NCBI GenBank assembly: GCA_050084985.1
Contig: JBITNC010000001.1
Span: 56,172,001-56,236,000 of the forward strand
Length of the DNA stretch: 64,000 nt
From: Nageia nagi
Lineage: Eukaryota; Pinophyta
Direction of reading: 5' to 3'
Positions within the stretch are counted from its first letter, which is position 1, and the number at the start of each line of letters is the position of its first letter. The notes under the pieces were generated by a model. It did not search any database and was not told the DNA's origin. It saw only the letters and a list, made by a program, of their open reading frames with translations. Shown in pieces: positions 23,125 to 34,884 of this stretch. A program made the position numbers and the translations under genes.

Positions 23125-25864
23125 TGTTAACACCTAAAAGTGGTCCCCTTAATACCCTACCACTTAGGTGCAACTTACACACATATCTTAATCATATTTA
23201 GTCATACTTTACCCCTATTATCACATATTTCTCAAGTTGGATACTACCTTCACACAAGGGGTCAAATGGTGAATCATGCTTGATACAAATGTAATTATCT
23301 CTAACCTAAGGAAATCATATCAAGATTACATCTCGATAATCACCACCCTACACTTGTGTGTTTTTAAATGTCATCCATTGATATTGGAATCTTGTTATCA
23401 CTCAAGTGAATATCTATTATCCACCTTCACAATCATATGATCAGTTCAACTTATCATCATCTCTACTACCATCGATATTTCTTGGTGAACCTCATTCTTT
23501 AGGATCATTAGCGCTTGCATTAAGCTCTTTGAGACTAGTTGTAGATGCTTAAAAATGAATTATTACTTATAAAATAATTTATTTTATAACATCAATTATA
23601 TTTATTATAAAAAGGGCTTAAAATATACCCAAGGTAATGTAATAAATGAAATGGACCATTGTACAATGTAAAAGGTATCAAATATCAAGAAATACACCTC
23701 AAACTATATAATGTGCAATGATCTCAAGAATCAAAGAAGACTAGGATATTACTATAAAGACACATCAAAGGCAATGCAAGAGACATCATGCAAGGGCATA
23801 AAAAATATTGAGAGATACTTAAAAAATGCAAGATTACTCTCTTATACCAACACCAATGTTTTGTAACATCACCTTTGCATAGATTTGTAACCCTTCATTT
23901 CACTTTTGTATATATTTTATTTTGTTCATCGATCTAGTTAATCAACATAGCTAGTAATGTGGTATATTTAAGTAGTTGGCAACATGCATCTTTGTGAATG
24001 TCATATGATGGTTGATGAATGGTCTCCCTTATTTCATGTTTATGTGATTTCAATGAAGGTACATTACTTATCATTTCTCATTTGATGCCATATTTCTAAT
24101 ATATGCTTCAATAAAATATTGTAGCCAAATAGTGTGTCCATTTATTATTTATGCATTATTTGAGGTCTATATTTTGGTGAACCTGTTGTTTCAAAGGATT
24201 TTGTACTTTAGGGAAACATTTTATGCAATATCTAAGGAGTTTAATTCAAATCTCTCTTCTTCCAAGCCATCATTGGCCACTACTTTTGTAGATTCTAATA
24301 GTAACTCATTTTCCACTACTCTGAAATATACCAATATTGATTTATTGGCCACTACTTTGGTAGATACCAATATTGATATATTGGCCACTATATTATAGAT
24401 ACCAATGGTTATTCATTAATTTATTAGATACAAATATTGACATGGTGAAAAATAATATCAAAAGGAAGCAATAAAGATCAAAAATGAAGGAGTTACCACC
24501 ATCCATCAAGTGAGGAGAAGAGGGTTTTTGGTTACATCATGGGCAATGGCCAAAGGAAGCCATCTAGAGAGTAGATCCAAAGATATCATCGATCCTTCAA
24601 GATGAGAGTTTCTAATGAATTCCTAGGCTAACCTCAAAATATCATCTTCAACCATATTATTTTTGTCTTGATCACTCTATTCATAAAGATTTATTGGGAA
24701 AATCAAGTAAAAAAGGTTCATACAATGGGTACCAAAACAACAATGATCAAGAAGGAATGGTTCAATATCAGTCATATATTTTTCTTATTTAGTTCTTTGT
24801 ATTATGCAATTTCAATGCCTTTTATTACATATCCAAATAGGGGAAAAAATTATATGCCTAAATATTATTTATTATTAATTAATAATTCATATTTATTGCA
24901 TTAAATAATATTATTGTAAAAAGGGTGTAAATGCACCACAAGCAATGTAATAAGCAAATATTAATGTAAAAGGTGTAGATCTCAAGAATAAATGCATTTA
25001 TAAAATATGATCAAAGTAAGATATTCCATATGCAAGCAATTCCAAGGAATGCACCACAACTGAAATGATGTCTTTAAACACCACCAATTAACCTTATATT
25101 TGTTATGCCCTAGTTGCAGTGATCATATCATGTTCTTTGCACAAGGTTAGATTCTTCATATTTTAAGTTGTTTACGATATGCATTATGCATGGTATGTAG
25201 TCATGTTTGAAGTTGGATCTATAATATTCTTCATATGGCTTTGTATACTTCAATTCATGTGTATAGATCTACCTAGTTCAAGTAGCTAATAACATGTATT
25301 TCCTATAAATTGATGAAGTGGTAATTCAACTTTCTAGAGCTCATTGATGATTAGAAGGTAGGCATGTGACCACTTGTTTTGTATGTACTCAAAAATATCT
25401 ATTCATTTATAAGGTTTATACATTATTTAGATATCATATATGGCTTGTATTACTTAAAATATATTATATTGTATATCATATTATTGAATTATTTATTTAA
25501 TTCAATTATTTATGATCTACTCTAGCACCCACGCTCATGGTGTTTCTTCTGAATTTGGTCTTAGGGTTCACATAGCAAGGTCATCAATATTAAACAAGTT
25601 CATCTATCATATCCTTTACCTCAACATAGGTAAGGATACATAGGTATTTATCTTTCACTCGATTCCTTTCTCTTTAGTGCATGTAGTTGCTTTTTACATC
25701 TTCATATCACTATAATTTCATTATACTGTTACTGCACTATTTAATTCCATTATTCATGTATGTTTATTTGAGTTAATTAGCTTAGGTTTATCATATAACA
25801 AAATGTATATGTGCTTTTATTTTATTTAGAGGTAATTCTAGGTGTACCAAAACACATATCAATA
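23125..25864 (+). repeat. 3' LTR of A2, split by a small LTR element
   Basis: The two halves, 23125-23539 and 25522-25864, together match 9575-10346. The break falls in the phrase GAGACTAG/CTCTAGCACCC, aligned with AAGACTAGCACCC at 10008. The interrupting element is 23540-25521. Confidence 0.65.
23540..25521 (+). mobile_element. Small non-coding LTR element (TRIM/LARD-like)
   Basis: Terminal direct repeats of about 630-670 bp (23540-24170; 24851-25521) share AAAAAGGG(C/T)-TAAA, GTAATGTAATAA and AATGTAAAAGGTRTA phrases near their starts, but are strongly diverged. Flanks CTAGT/CTAGC look like a 5-bp target duplication with one change. The ~680-bp interior has no gag or pol; it has a short tandem repeat TTGGCCACTACTTTGGTAGA (24270-24410) and a purine run AATAGGGGAAAAAAT before the right repeat. 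A possible primer site TGGTGAACCTGTTG follows the left repeat, tRNA unassigned. The direction is inferred from these marks. Confidence 0.5.
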
Positions 25865-26530
25865 GTTTGTATGGGACCAATTTTATAAAAAATAAAAATG
25901 GCTAAATTATGATGGTCTTTGATCAGTTTGTTCAAGGTACTAATGTGTTGTAGATTCCCCTCTATGAAACTCTACTCTTATTTGTATTTTTTATACTTAT
26001 TCATTTTTTATTTTCTTGATATGGTTAAAATTGGCATTGACTACTTCATAATTTATATGGGATGGATTGAGTGAGGTATGAGAGAATGATGCAATGTGTG
26101 GAGGAAAAGGAGAGAAAGCAAGTATAAGTGTAAATAAAGAAGGTGAAGATGTGAAAATAAAGGTACAAGAGAATGGTATAATGTGTGGAGGAGAAGGAGA
26201 GCAAGTAAATTAAAGTATATACAAAGAAAGTGGAGAATGGGAAGGATAAGAAAAGCCATAAAATGTATGAGGAGGTGTAGCAAACATAAAGAAAGGAAAA
26301 GCATGAGAGGGTGGAGTAGAAGATTAAGAGGTGAGTGGATCAAAGAATATCTAAATTGAAACAAAATTAGGTAAAAAAAAGGGTTCATAATCACATAAAG
26401 GAACATATGAATTGCGTTGTTGTAAACTAATATAGGTAGGAGATGTGGTAGAAATCATCTCCACAAGGAATAAAGGTAAATATGTTTGAATATCATGTCT
26501 TATCTTGAGGTAAGGTGTAACACTATCCTA
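25865..26530. repeat. Family B copy b, right part after the A2 insertion
   Basis: The sequence resumes at GTTTGTATGGGACCAATTTT, matching 5262-5480 and 53430-53640. From 26064 it again shows the family-B minisatellite-like region (GAGAATGGTATAATGTGTGG type, minus-strand Leu/His/Pro-rich) that also lies at 8530-8985. Confidence 0.55.
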
Positions 26531-27386
26531 CTCTATACTTATACTAAACCCTAAAAATTTTGACCCTCTTTTTTTTTAATGATACTTATATCCCACATTG
26601 TTGATAATTTGTTATTTTATATGCTATATCTAGGCATCTACATCTCTTGTCAAGTATTAGGACACCTTCACCATGCAAGCCCACCTCACTTGCATGTGGT
26701 ATCCTATGATGAGCATGATCTAATTTTATTTGGTGTATTCTTTCACAAGTGTATTATCTCACATAAATATCTTATTATATCTTTATTTTGGACTAAATTT
26801 GATAGATTTCTTTTGGACATCAAATCTTACAATCCATGATTGCTAGACCTAATTATTTTATTAGATTACTAAAATACTTATATCCACTTTTTACATATAT
26901 ATTGTAAGTGGCATGCTTTAAATTCTAGAAAGGGTTATTTAGATTCACTTCCCATATCAATGTCTTCGATCTACCCTCATTTTGAATCATTAACCCCTAA
27001 ACTTACTTCAAAAGTACTAACAATTGATTGAATTAGATACTGTAACATCTTTGGTACATATCATATGAAACAAAAGAATGCAACCCATTATTTAAATAGT
27101 TTGGTGCACATTTTCTAGTGAAAACCATTTATACAATGAATTCATTGAAATCATTATATTTGAACATAAGTATAAATATAGGATGGAAATAAACTATACT
27201 TAGTTTGGCTTGCCATGTTATATGGACCATTTTTCCTTTGTAGGAGTAAGTTAGATAATTTAGTATTTTATCATTTGTCAAATTTAAAACATCCATTATA
27301 TATATTAGACTTGAACATGATTCATTATGCCAATGACCTGATGAATACTTTCTAGGACATTTGAGCTCATAATATACAACAAATCC

Positions 27387-27418
<32 letters not shown>

Positions 27419-27726
27419 TCTTATGTAGAAACATGGGATACAATAACCATAATTTACTAGGACATGTTAACTACTTTTCTTGGTAACCCCTTTTTTATAC
27501 TTATTACATATAAACTCTCATGTATAAATTTTACATCAATAATTCATCACCATAAATATTTTATAGAAACTTATCAATGATCTTGTACAATTTATCAATT
27601 GTATGCATTGTATCCAAGGAACACCATGGTATGGAAGGTCTTCATCTTCAATTGATGTTTCTCATGCTATCTTCTTTCCATGATCATCCTAAAGTTCCAA
27701 TAATAAGTGCTTATGAGTACTAAGAA
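26531..27726. other. Unassigned sequence with a (TA)n run
   Basis: No supported gene or repeat partner seen. A (TA)n microsatellite lies at about 27388-27419. The 86-residue open frame at 26579-26839 has no recognisable motif. Confidence 0.4.
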
Positions 27727-28487
27727 AGGTTTATCAAGATTTTGAGGATCAAGAAAACTCTTCCTATGACCTTAATGCGTTCTAATCTATATGCACTATG
27801 TCTCAATTCATACATTTTTCCATCTAAATTCACACAATGGTTTCATAAATCATTTAGATTATACTCCATTCATGATCTTAGGAGGTTTATGATTTTTATA
27901 AAGCTACCTCCCTTCCTTGATCATGGAGTAATATTTTATATAACATTGTGACTTTTTGAGGAATTAATAGCATTAAAAGTCTAATGTATTCTCAACAAAT
28001 TAATTCCCACATTTTTATTTACACAAGGCCCAAATACCTCACAAAATTTCATCAATTATGTCACATCACATCCATAATATATATCAATATTCTTAATTTT
28101 CTATTCATATCTTAGCTTTGTATTAATAACTCATAATCAAGATAATAAGACTTTCTTTTATTTTAATAGCTATATATATGTTGGAATGTATAATGCATTA
28201 TTGTAAAGGTTTTGTAATAGTATTCTATGTAAGTTTACTAATACTTAAGGGTATCATTTGATACATTAAGTATTTAAATGAATATGATAATATTTCTTAT
28301 CCTACACTCTATATCATGAGCATGCCCCTTGGGTAAAAGTATGTGCATGTCATGCTTTTGTACATTGGGTAAAAGGGTGATCCAAAGAGGGATTTTGGCC
28401 TATAAATAGAATGCTCCCTCTTTGGATCATACACCAATTTGTGGAGTAAAATTATGCTATATGATAGTGTTTAGGATATGATATTAG
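27727..28487 (+). repeat. Left arm of a large inverted repeat (host flank plus LTR start)
   Basis: It reads as the reverse complement of 29795-30603. The arm holds ~450 bp of host DNA (27727-28178; landmarks CTACCTCCCTTCCTTGATCA, and TTTTGAGGATCAAGAAAACT) followed by the first ~310 bp of the C2 5' LTR. The two arms are diverged but colinear over most of ~760-810 bp. Confidence 0.8.
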
Positions 28488-28681
28488 CATATTTGTAAGA
28501 ATTCATATTTATTTGTAAATGAAGTGAGATCTAGTTAGTAGATGTACTCCTAGTTGGAGGAACCACTTACATCTTGAGTTATCTTTGTGAGATTGCTTTG
28601 TGAGTTATTTAGATGTGATTTGTGAGCTTATATGTGATCTTGGGAGTTTATGATTGTATTAGTTATAGTTATATCCCATAA
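28179..28681 (+). repeat. 5' LTR of C2
   Basis: It starts TGTTGGAATG, carries GGCCTATAAATAGAATG at about 28398 and ends at ATCCCATA. It is followed by a primer site TGGTATTAGAGC (28684-28695), one change from the initiator-Met form. Confidence 0.85.
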
Positions 28682-28689
28682 TTTGGTAT

Positions 28690-29323
28690 TAGAGCATATT
28701 ATCAAGAACCTTTCCATGAATCAACACACTTCCAATGCCTTAGACTTCAAGGATAGAGTTATCACCTATCACAACTGCATCTTTTCTATACTTGTGAAAG
28801 TTCTCAAACTTTTCCTTTTCAAAGCATAGGTGATTAGTGCAACCAAAGTCAACAATACAATCAAATAGAAATTGCAAGACATGAAGTAGAGCATCATAGA
28901 AAAACTAGCTTGAATATTCTTCTTTCCTTTGAAGTTCTTTATAATTCCATTTCTTTTATTCTTTTCCTCTCTTTTCTTTTTGTAGCAATCAACTTCTTTG
29001 TGACCTTGTATGCCATAATAGTTACATTTACCATCAAACTTTTTCTTATGATATGGATTATTTCTTTTGCCTTTTCCATCTCTTTGCTTGAAGTGGTTGT
29101 TGTTACTATTGTTTCTATTGTTGTTGATGTTATTCTTATTATTATCATTGTTGCCATTATTTTTGCTATTGTTGTTGCTATTTCTTCTTTTCTCAAACCT
29201 TTTGGAGGAAGAAGGATAAGATTTATTTTGATGGTTAAATTTCTTCTTGAAAGGAGTTTTGGTTGCTCCAAAAGAAATATTATTATCCATAGGAGAAGAA
29301 ATCAACACCTTTTTAGACAAAAA
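28690..29323 (-). pseudogene. Copia gag C-terminus and protease start, inverted inside C2
   Basis: On the minus strand an open frame (29440-28769) carries FKKKFNHQNKSYPSSSKRFE, an Asn-rich repeat, the knuckle CNYYGIQGHKEVDC (second Cys lost to Tyr) and KKKREEKNKRNG. Another frame then continues with IVDFGCTNHLCFEKEKFENF and VVIGDNSILEV, which is the Copia retropepsin start; its active site DSG has become DFG. It corresponds to C1 18240-18600 plus the protease that C1 has lost, but is turned round relative to the C2 LTRs. The first ~50 residues of the open frame (29440-29290) are just the leader read backwards. Non-functional. Confidence 0.8.
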
Positions 29324-29794
29324 AACAAGCTTCAATAATATCACTCTACATCTACTATTCTTGAGATGAGAAATGTATTTGGGTACATGGATTTTTATTT
29401 GAGTTGTAAAATATTTGCACTTGTAAATCAAATCAAGCATGTCTTAGTTAATTAAATATAACATATAATATTTTTTATTAAACCACATGCTTATTATTAT
29501 TTTTTCACATTCTTGTGTATCAAATGGGAGACTCCTTTTTACCATAATACATTCTTAACAATTCCAACTTTGGTATTTGGGAACCTTGAATGAGAGTTAA
29601 ATTATAGGAAAAGAATCTTTGGCAAATAGTGAATAAGAACCTTATACCTTCTACAAATGAAAAGGCACTAGAGGCTTGTGGGTGGAATTGAATCAATGAT
29701 GAGTTCATGATCTTTATTATTTTTCAAAAAATTTCTTCAAAATTTGAAAACTTTGTGATGGTTATAAAAATAAGGCTTGATGATGAAGAAGAAT
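29324..29794 (+). pseudogene. C2 leader end and gag N-terminal fragment
   Basis: Plus-strand match to C1 17424-18175 with an internal gap: the leader block AATATCACTCTACATCTAC (29336), then ATGGGAGACTCCTTTTTACC (29525; gag start MGDSFLP...), then CACTAGAGGCTTGTGGGTGG, which joins two gag parts ~230 bp apart in C1 (a deletion), ending at AAGCTTGATGATGAAGAAGAA-like sequence (29775). It then breaks into the inverted LTR. Confidence 0.75.
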
Positions 29795-30603
29795 ATCATC
29801 TCCTAAACACTATCTTATAGCATAATTTTACTTCACAAATTGGTGTATGATCCAAAGAGGGAGCCTTCTATTTATAGGCCAAAATTCTGCTTTGGATCAT
29901 TTTTTTACCCAATGTACAAAATCATGACATGCACATCTTTTTACCCAAGAGGCATGCTTTTGACATGGAGTCTAGGATAAGAAATATTATCATATTCATT
30001 TAAATACTTAACATATCAAATGATACCCTTAAGTATTAGTGAACTTACATAGAAAACTATTACAAAACCTTTACAATAATGCATTATACATTCCAACACA
30101 CACACACACACAGATATATATATTATATATATATATAATAAGTGATTACAATTTAGCTATTAAAATAAAAGAAAGTCTTATTATCTTGATTATGAGTTAT
30201 TGATACGAAGCTAAGATATGAATAGAAAATTAAGAATATTGAGATATATTATGGATGTGATGTGACATAATTGATGAAATTTTGTGAGGTATTTAGGCAT
30301 TGTGTAAATAAAAATGTGGGAATTAATTTGTTCAAAATACATTAGACTTTTAATGCTATTAATTCCTCAAAAAGTCACAATGTTATATAAAATCTTACTC
30401 CATGATCAAGGAAGGGAGGTAGCTTTAGAAAAAGCATAAACCTCCTAAGATCATGAATGAAGTATAATCTGAATGATTTATGAAACCCTTATATGAAGTT
30501 AGATGGGAAAATGTATGAATTCAGACATTGTGCATATAGAGTAGAATGCATTAAAGTCATAAGAAGAGTTTTCCTGATCCTCAAAAGCTTGATAAATCCT
30601 TGA
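29795..30603 (-). repeat. Right arm of the large inverted repeat (inverted LTR start plus host flank)
   Basis: 29795-30101 is the reverse complement of the LTR start (TGTTGGAATG reads as CATTCCAACA at 30092-30101). 30102-30603 is the reverse complement of the DNA that lies outside C2 at 27727-28178. A CA/TA microsatellite (30100-30140) sits at the join, extending the TATATA that flanks the LTR on the left. Confidence 0.8.
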
Positions 30604-30696
30604 GTGAAGTTAGATGTGATTGGTGAGCTTACATGTGATCTTGGGAGTTTAGGATTGTATTAGTTATAGTTCTATCCCATCATTTGGTATTAGAGC
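30604..30696 (+). repeat. C2 LTR tail and second primer binding site
   Basis: 30604-30682 matches the last ~75 bp of the family LTR (GTGAGCTTACATGTGATCTT, then GGGAGTTTAGGATTG), and 30685-30696 is TGGTATTAGAGC. So C2 has two LTR-end/primer-site junctions 2 kb apart, the second leading into the true leader. Confidence 0.8.
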
Positions 30697-33245
30697 TCCT
30701 TGGAGGCTTCTCTTCACATCCTTGGTTTGCAGACTCATCTTCAATTTGGAGGTCTTCATTCTTAAACCTACTCTTCATTGTGAGGTAAATTCAAGAGAAG
30801 GTATAAATTCCTTCCCTCTTGGTTATTTTTTTTGGATTATTGCATTTTTGGTACTAACATTTTTTTTTATTAGTTGTCTTTATAACTTTTTTCTTATTAT
30901 AACATTATATTGTTGTTATAATTTTTTTTACTAACATTTATGTTAGTTGCAACTTTTCTTACAAAAAAAAAAAAATGTGTAGAATGTAACAATAATATAT
31001 TATTGTTATAGTTCAAATTTGTAAAATTTTACTCTATAATATCTAGTGTAGAACTTTTTTATTTTCTTTATAATTTTTTAATATATTTATAAAATAGTTA
31101 TATTTTATAAAAAGGGAGGAAATTTAGTATTGTTAAAAAAAAATAATAACAATATATTGTTATGAATATATTTGAAAATAGGATAAAATATAAAATTACA
31201 AATGTGTCATGGGAGGTGGTAATTTTCACTTTAACAAAAGAATTACATTGCTTTTTGGGCTTGGGAGAAATGCTTGCTCATAGTGGCCATCCTCCACCTT
31301 TACCATGGGCATAATCCTCTTTACTTCAATGTCTCTATCATTTGAATCCCTTGCACATTGTTTGCCTTTATGTCATGCAACCTTTCCCTCCTTAGGCGAC
31401 CCCTTTCCCTTCATGCAACCTCTCCTCGATTGGTCTCCTTTTGACTCATCACCATGCCTCCTACTTTGTCTTCCACCTTCACCATGAAAAACCTTTCTCT
31501 TGGATCTCTTCTTTGGTATCTTGTTTGCCAAAAACCTATGAAAACTTCCAGTTCAAGGAAGCCCCTCCACCCTTGCCCAAGATCTTCACTTCCTTTATGA
31601 TTCTACTTCCTTTACAGTGATCAAGAAGACCTTATTTGCTTAAAACCCTAGTCTCATGTTCTAGATATTTCACCATGGTAATAACTTTTTTCCTCTCTCT
31701 TGGTTTGTCTTCTCTCTCCCCTCACAGCCCATCAAAATGGCCCTCATAGCCCCTTCAAACTCTACCCTCTACCTTTTTGGTTTTCTTGCCCTCTTTATTT
31801 CTCGCACTCATTAATCTTTTTGGTGCTTATTTTTTAATGAGGAATTTTTTATTGTTATCATTTGGTGATGTCTTATTGTTATCATTTAGTGGATGTCCAT
31901 ATGTTATTTTTTTCATTAATGGATGGCCTTCATATTTTATACACTCTAACTTGTTATCATTTAGTGGATGTCCATACGTTATTTTTTTCATTAATGGATG
32001 TCTTTCACATTTAATACATTCTGACTTGGAGTAGGGTTAGAATTAAAGTGCATGATGGCTCATTAATTTTCTACCTTGTCTACTTGGAGAAAATTATGAG
32101 AGGGGTAATTAATTTTTTTTGGTAAACAAACTTTTTTTTTTTTTGGAATGGATACCAAAAATTAAATTTTTTTTTAACTTGGTTAATTTTGTTTAAGAAT
32201 AACATTATTCTACATAACTAAAATTAGCTTTTAAGGAAGGAAATTTCTTGGAATTTTTTCATGATAATTTTTTTTACCTAAGTATCTATTGATAATTTCA
32301 TTTTTCCTAAAAGTTTTTAAGGGGGAAATGCTATTTTAAATTATCAATACTATTTTTTAAGTAAAAGGAGGGGGAAATATTGAATTACTTTACTTAAAAG
32401 TTCTAGATCCTTAGAATCTCTTATGCTTATGATGCATGCCTATTTTAAGTTAATGCTTAGAACTTAATTTTTTAAATAATGCATGCTTAAGGACTTACTT
32501 TTTTTTAATGCATACTAAGGACTTAAATTTTTAAGTTAAAAGATGCATGCTCCTTATATTTAAATTTAAGTATTGCATGCTAAGAATGACTTATGCAAAA
32601 AAAAAAGCAAATAATGCATATTGAATTAAGCTATGGAATTAATGCATGATTATGCTTAAGTATTTATCATTATTTTTTTTGCAAAATTTAACTTGTGAAA
32701 ATTATGGACCTATGTAAAGATGTCCTTTAACGGTTAGTAAACAAAACCAATTAGACACTTAGGTTTCAAATTTTGAATGGATGATGTTTTGCTTATGCTC
32801 TTTACTTCATGTTTCACATTTTGATTTATTTTCTTATGCAAATAAAAATGCAAATATTGATATGAGCAACCTCCTAAAATGAACACATTTTCATGTACAT
32901 TTCATAACATAACTTGTTTGGGGAGCCATGAGATGAGGACAGGTAGACTAGAGCCTTTAAGTTTTAAAATTCAAATGGTAAAAATTGTGTACTTCTCAAA
33001 TGCCCCTAAGTCCTCTATTGGTCTGGACATAATTCCACTAGGTGGATAGGCATATGTGTAGTGATACCACATGTCTACATATCCATTCAAAGATTATCTT
33101 GATAACTTAGGAGAAAAACTTGAAACCTAATCAAGATTAATAATTTGGCTAATCCAATATACATCATAACCTTGGAAAATTGTAGGTACTTCTCCTTTTG
33201 ATAGTATAATATTGACCAAGGTGAACTAGTTGAGAATTGATAATG
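30697..33245 (+). other. C2 leader, non-coding
   Basis: It is colinear with the C1 leader. It has T/A runs at 30850-31150 and a C/T-rich part at 31260-31800. It is interrupted at GATAA (33241-33245) by G1 and resumes at GGTAG (39148). Confidence 0.65.
31876..32026 (+). repeat. 75-bp tandem duplication
   Basis: Two copies of a 75-bp unit starting TTGTTATCATTTAGTGGATG, at 31876 and 31951, with a partial third upstream (TTGTTATCATTTGGTGATG). The C1 leader does not show it at the equivalent place. Confidence 0.7.
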
Positions 33246-34029
33246 TTTGCAAATAAAAATATATTCAAAATGCAAATAATTGAAATATCTATAGTTACAA
33301 AAGATACATATATATATTTGTAAATTTTAAGCTAATTGATAGCAATTTATAATAAGATAAGCTAATGTAGAAGATAACAAATAATTGGAATCAAAATGAA
33401 TTACCAAACAAGATTGAATTTATGTACTTACCTCATGGAATGTACCTGATATGGATAAATAGAAGATACTGATAAAACCTCAATAATGAATGAAATCTGC
33501 ACTCAAATTCATGAAGCAAGATGATCCAAAAAGAGGGCCACAGGTGATCTATTTCATGCTCAAAAGAAGAGTCAATGGTTTGCTTTCATCTATAGGGAGC
33601 ATCGATGGTCTTTGTTAGACTATAGTCCATTTTGAACTAAATATGTGCCTCCACATGAACTCTCAATGGTCTAATTTGATACTTAGATAAGCTTAGAATT
33701 ATTAGGATGCTCGCATAAGGAAGTACATAAACCCAACCTTGAATGGTAGTGTCAAGAGACCCCTAAAAGACTGCCATCATCAAAACATATATGGAATCAT
33801 GTATATTCTTGATGTGGATTTACTATTAGATTTTTATTTATATAGATAATAATATGACCTACTTCTTAGGTCAACATGTACCTACATAGATAAGAATATA
33901 GTAAGTCAATGATATATATATTAATCATATCCAAAATAACATTAATATTTTTGAACTAGATATATAAGTGTGGGCACATATTTTTTAATGTATTAAATTA
34001 AATGCATAAATTAATTTTAGGTGATAACA
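33246..34029 (-). repeat. 3' LTR of G1
   Basis: It reads TGTTTGCAAATA...GGTGATAACA on the + strand; on the minus strand it starts TGTTATCACC. 33514-34029 matches 38640-39147. Confidence 0.8.
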
Positions 34030-34043
34030 AGTGCCCCACTTTG
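34030..34043 (-). other. Polypurine tract of G1
   Basis: On the minus strand AAAGTGGGGCACT lies immediately upstream of the LTR start TGTTATCACC, confirming a minus-strand element. Confidence 0.7.
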
Positions 34044-34884
34044 GATGAGAAATTGAAAATCACCAGGTGCATAGAGATTTTTCATTCAAAATATAACTAA
34101 TATGTCATACTAATCAAATATTGATAAGTATAGATAAGCATAATACCAACACTAATCAATCTGTTTTGATACTAAACTATGATAAAGATATAAGAAAGAT
34201 AAGCAATCATATTGACAAAAGGTATTAGTTTAAGAAAACCCCCTCCTATGACATCTATCATGTTGCCCTTAGTTATTTTTGATATGCTCCATGAGCTCTA
34301 ATGATAACCTACAAAAGAAAGAGTTCTAGGGTCCATAGCCATCTACCAAGAGGTCATCCATGATAATTACCTAAATTTTTGATATATTTTGATATGTGGA
34401 GTACAACCATCTCATGTCATTTATGATTCTATCTATTGATCTTATGGAAGCTAAACTTCCTACCAAGAGGCATAATGATAAAGCTAAGAGATGAAACTCT
34501 ACCAAGAGGCATATTACAATAAGAAGTGAAGTTGAAACTCTATCAAGAGGCATTATATGATTATAAGAGCTAAAAATCTATGCCAAAAGGTAAGAAACTA
34601 AGATGATGATATGAAAGCTGAAACTTTGTGTTAAGAGGCATGCAAATTTTATGATTTGAAAGCTAAAACTCTACACCAAGGGGTATCTGATGATCTTTAT
34701 TTTTGTTATTTTTAACTATACAATAGGACCATAGGTGGTGCTTTTTTGCTAAAATAGAGCATTGGTTCTCCTTTTATGATACTAAAATTACCTTCTATAT
34801 TTGGATTTTTGTGCTATTTATTCCATTCTTATCTTTGTAGTAATATTTTTATGGAAATAGATGCACAAGATGACCATAGGTCAC

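Larger units (their letters stand above)
9575..25864 (+). mobile_element. Giant LTR retrotransposon A2 (Tat/Ogre-like, no pol seen)
   Basis: The left LTR begins TGTTGACACC (9575) and the right LTR TGTTAACACC (23125). Family-B sequence stops at 9574 (AAAAATAATTTG) and resumes at 25865 (GTTTGTATGGGACC), matching the unbroken site near 5258 and 53430. The 5-bp flanks ATTTG/GTTTG are a likely target duplication with one change. Order inside: LTR, sense gag with Tat-type features (10600-13310), about 1 kb with no recognised domain, a nested Copia element (14388-19116), an antisense PMD relic (19130-21060), a short-repeat region, polypurine tract and LTR. No protease, RT or integrase motif was found. 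Without insertions it would be about 9.5 kb. Confidence 0.7.

Noticed and set aside
27388-27419. (TA)n run as a possible transposon target or matrix attachment site.
   Set aside because: A simple microsatellite explains it; nothing else is associated with it.
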